Below are positions 50,227-52,463 of a stretch of DNA of 52,463 nucleotides, in pieces. The notes below the pieces were generated by a model. That model was not told where the DNA came from. It was given only the letters and a program-made list of their open reading frames with translations, and did not search any database. A program made the position numbers and the translations under genes. The stretch's first letter is position 1. Every line of letters starts with the position of its first letter. The DNA is from Mucilaginibacter phenanthrenivorans (GTDB lineage Bacteria; Bacteroidota; Bacteroidia; Sphingobacteriales; Sphingobacteriaceae): assembly GCF_024721155.1 (NCBI RefSeq), contig NZ_JAHVAP010000021.1, positions 1 to 52,463 of the forward strand, given 5' to 3'.

Positions 50227-52463
50227 ATGAACTTGAAACCCATATATAACCTTTTACTTGTCATAACGTTAAGCACCGCTTCGCAGTTTTGCTTAGCACA
50301 AGCGCAGGTTTTTACCCGCCAGGAAAATATCCGCGTGGCTGGTGTTACCACCGATGCAGCAATAGATGCCCTTTCGGTAACTGATAAGCAAACCACCTAC
50401 CAGTATTACGATGGCTATGGCCGGCCGATCCAGACCGTAGCCTTTGAGGGGAGCCCCCTGCAAGCCGATCTGATCCAGCCTGTGGCCTATAACGGCGCGG
50501 GGCAGCAGGTAACAGGTTACCTGCCATACACTGACGGGGCGGCCATAGGCGATTACCGCAGCAATGCTCTTACCACCGCCCAGCCAACGTTTTACAACAA
50601 CACCAGCACCTACTTAATTGCGCGCGACAACTCGCCTTTTGCCAGCCAGGTATTTGAGAACAGCCCGCTGCAGCGGCTGCTGCAATCAGGCATGGTGGGC
50701 GATGGTTTTCAGCCGGGCGTTGCCGGTGCGCATTACAAAACCATAAAATACCGCAGCAATAGCAGCACTGCCGATGGCAGCATCCTGCTCTGGAACTTCG
50801 ACGGCAGCTATACCGCTGGCAGCGTTTACGCCGATAATACGCTTTCGGTAACCGATGGCAAGGACGAGGACAACGTGGAAACCCTGGTGTATACCGACCT
50901 TGCGGGGAGAACGATCCTGAAAAGGCAGATCCACAGCGGGGGGAATTATGATACCTATTATGTGTACAACATCGCCGGAATGCTGAGCTACCTGGTCCCG
51001 CCGAAGGCCACTGCGGCGCTGGCGGCCAACAGCTACAGCCTGACCACCGCACCATTGAGCAACCTAGTGTTCAGTTATACCTATGACGACCATGGCAGGG
51101 TAGTTACCAAAACGGTGCCCGCCGGCGGAACGATGTACATTGTTTACGACCCGCTGAACCGCCCGGTGCTGATGCAGGATGCCAACATGCGGGCGAATAA
51201 CAAGTGGAACTATATTAAGTACGATGTAAAAGGCAGACCCATCAGCCAGGGCATTTATATAGATGCCACGCATACTACATTGCCCCTGATGCAGGCCTAT
51301 GTGGCAGGCTTAAGTTACACCACCTGGTACGAGAGCCGGAATGCTACGGCAACTGCAGGTGGCTATTACACCAATGTAACGTTCCCAAACTCGGGCAATA
51401 CGCCATTGGCCTGGGCCTATTATGACGATTATGACCTGAATCAGGATGGTACGGACGACTACAGCTACGTAACCCAAAGCGATGCCAGCCTGCCAAATGA
51501 GGGCAGCGCCACCACAGCAAAGTTAAGGGGCGTGCCTACCATGATCAGCACCACCACCATGGGTAACGGCATTACCGCCGGCCTTTGGCTCACCACGGCC
51601 ACGTTTTACGATAAGCGGGGCAACCCCATCCAGGTACGCAGCAACAACCATTTATATACCGGGGCAACGGTATTGGAGGATACTAAGACGGTAGCCGTTA
51701 ACTTTATCGGCGCACCGATTACCACCAAGGTGGAGAAGATAACCGGGGCATCTACCTCGGTAAAGGTATATACCGCCCTCACTTACGACCATATGTACCG
51801 CCTCACCGGCGTAAGCCAGAAATATAACAGCGGCACCATGCAGGTAGTAGCTGCCTACAGCTATAACGAGATTGGGCAAATCATAAAAAAAGGCGTGGGC
51901 TACGCCGGCAGCGCGGGCGCGTGGCTGCAGAATATCGACATGCGGTATAACATCCGCGGGCAGCTGCTCACCATCAATAACAGTACGCTTACCAATGATA
52001 TGACGACCGCCAAGACCAACGGCGACACCAACGATGTGTTCGGCATGCAGCTATTTTATGACCAAATTGCAGACGGCAGCATCGGCAACACACAAAAATA
52101 CAACGGCAAGCTGACGGCGCTGAAATGGATGAGCGTGGACAATGCCGGCGCAAAATCAAAGGAGCGCAGCTACAAGTTTGCTTATGATGATGTTGACCGG
52201 TATACCGCCGAAAACTATGGTGAACGCAACACGGCAGGTACGGGCAATTTCACGGTTAACGCAAACGGGTTCGACGAGTTCGGGATAACGTACGATGCAG
52301 GCGGCAATATTGTCACTTTAAAGCGCAACAGCTCCTTCATGGGGAATACGGGGACTAATACCGCTATAGATAACCTAACTTACACCTACAGCACAACCAA
52401 CCCCAACCAGCTGGCATCAGTGGCTGATGCAACCGGGAACACTTCGGGCTTTATTGGAGGTAC
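50227..52463 (+). CDS. DUF6443/Rhs repeat protein, 3' end outside the window
   Basis: The reading frame is open from the ATG at 50227 to the window's last base, at least 745 codons, with no stop. The N-terminus carries a signal peptide (VITLSTASQFCLAQ). The DUF6443-type block follows (FTRQENIRVAG, QYYDGYGRPIQTVAFEGSP, VAYNGAGQQVTGYLPY). Rhs/YD repeats come next (YIVYDPLNRPVLMQD, YNEIGQIIKKGVGYAG, TYDAGGNIVTLKR). In this family the C-terminal part outside the window often has an Rhs core and a variable toxin-like tip. Whether this one does cannot be seen. Confidence 0.85.
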   Translation, partial: MNLKPIYNLLLVITLSTASQFCLAQAQVFTRQENIRVAGVTTDAAIDALSVTDKQTTYQYYDGYGRPIQTVAFEGSPLQADLIQPVAYNGAGQQVTGYLPYTDGAAIGDYRSNALTTAQPTFYNNTSTYLIARDNSPFASQVFENSPLQRLLQSGMVGDGFQPGVAGAHYKTIKYRSNSSTADGSILLWNFDGSYTAGSVYADNTLSVTDGKDEDNVETLVYTDLAGRTILKRQIHSGGNYDTYYVYNIAGMLSYLVPPKATAALAANSYSLTTAPLSNLVFSYTYDDHGRVVTKTVPAGGTMYIVYDPLNRPVLMQDANMRANNKWNYIKYDVKGRPISQGIYIDATHTTLPLMQAYVAGLSYTTWYESRNATATAGGYYTNVTFPNSGNTPLAWAYYDDYDLNQDGTDDYSYVTQSDASLPNEGSATTAKLRGVPTMISTTTMGNGITAGLWLTTATFYDKRGNPIQVRSNNHLYTGATVLEDTKTVAVNFIGAPITTKVEKITGASTSVKVYTALTYDHMYRLTGVSQKYNSGTMQVVAAYSYNEIGQIIKKGVGYAGSAGAWLQNIDMRYNIRGQLLTINNSTLTNDMTTAKTNGDTNDVFGMQLFYDQIADGSIGNTQKYNGKLTALKWMSVDNAGAKSKERSYKFAYDDVDRYTAENYGERNTAGTGNFTVNANGFDEFGITYDAGGNIVTLKRNSSFMGNTGTNTAIDNLTYTYSTTNPNQLASVADATGNTSGFIGG

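Noticed and set aside
50570..51055. Minus-strand 161-codon ORF inside the Rhs gene
   Set aside because: It is antisense to the open DUF6443/Rhs frame, and its Arg/Cys/Ser-rich protein is typical of a reverse reading of a biased coding sequence.

Overview
The window reads as a chromosomal segment of a Bacteroidota bacterium, most likely Sphingobacteriaceae (Mucilaginibacter- or Pedobacter-like; this is inference from gene content, not a database match). Clues are TAnnTTTG-type -7 promoter boxes, weak Shine-Dalgarno sequences, a secreted subtilase with a type IX secretion (T9SS) sorting tail, a DUF6443/Rhs-type protein pair, lmo0937-type and YkuK-type small genes, and an IS200-like transposase of the kind common in this phylum. 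The base composition is moderately AT-rich. No CRISPR array, prophage or tRNA was seen.

Layout: (1) 1-1100: the 3' end of a 5S rRNA with its terminator, a 58-residue lmo0937-like membrane protein, and a small Spy-like secreted protein. (2) 1174-9349: an exopolysaccharide locus. A minus-strand operon holds a histidine kinase, a BcsB-like periplasmic subunit, a processive GT2 synthase with an N-terminal GspE/MshE-type domain, and a GT-C-like membrane protein. A GH5 endoglucanase is divergent from it. This resembles a cellulose-type synthase without a PilZ domain. (3) 9.4-19.1 kb: housekeeping genes (acyl-ACP desaturase, MscS channel, aldo/keto reductase, ClpC, EttA). (4) 19.1-27.1 kb: a lipoprotein, an outer-membrane protein, an IS200-type transposase next to three palindromic repeats, an M13 peptidase, YkuK, a sulfurtransferase, a GNAT enzyme, a frameshifted TlpA-like thioredoxin and an SRPBCC protein. 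(5) 27.1-33.0 kb: an OafA-type acyltransferase followed by barrel, esterase, esterase and barrel genes, an apparent acylation/deacylation cluster. (6) 33.1-36.5 kb: a NarL-type two-component system co-transcribed with a membrane protein and a small protein. Divergent from it are two small ORFs, each preceded by a nearly identical 33-nt leader. (7) 36.5-46.4 kb: GH20 hexosaminidase, a large T9SS subtilase, a barrel protein, gamma-glutamyltransferase and a MarR regulator. (8) 46.9 kb to the end: a YD/Rhs-like pair, the second gene running off the window.

The most striking features that genes do not explain are in the intergenic DNA. At least seven gaps hold 'periodic-word' elements. Each repeats a short, element-specific word of roughly 7-10 nt, often as two inverted arms, and several run from one stop codon to the next gene's start. 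Other dispersed elements are a composite palindrome beside the transposase, a GAGACGCAA hairpin pair with compensatory changes, and a 57-nt block duplicated 200-214 bp upstream of two plus-strand genes. All functional calls rest on motif recognition by eye; no searches or folding programs were run.
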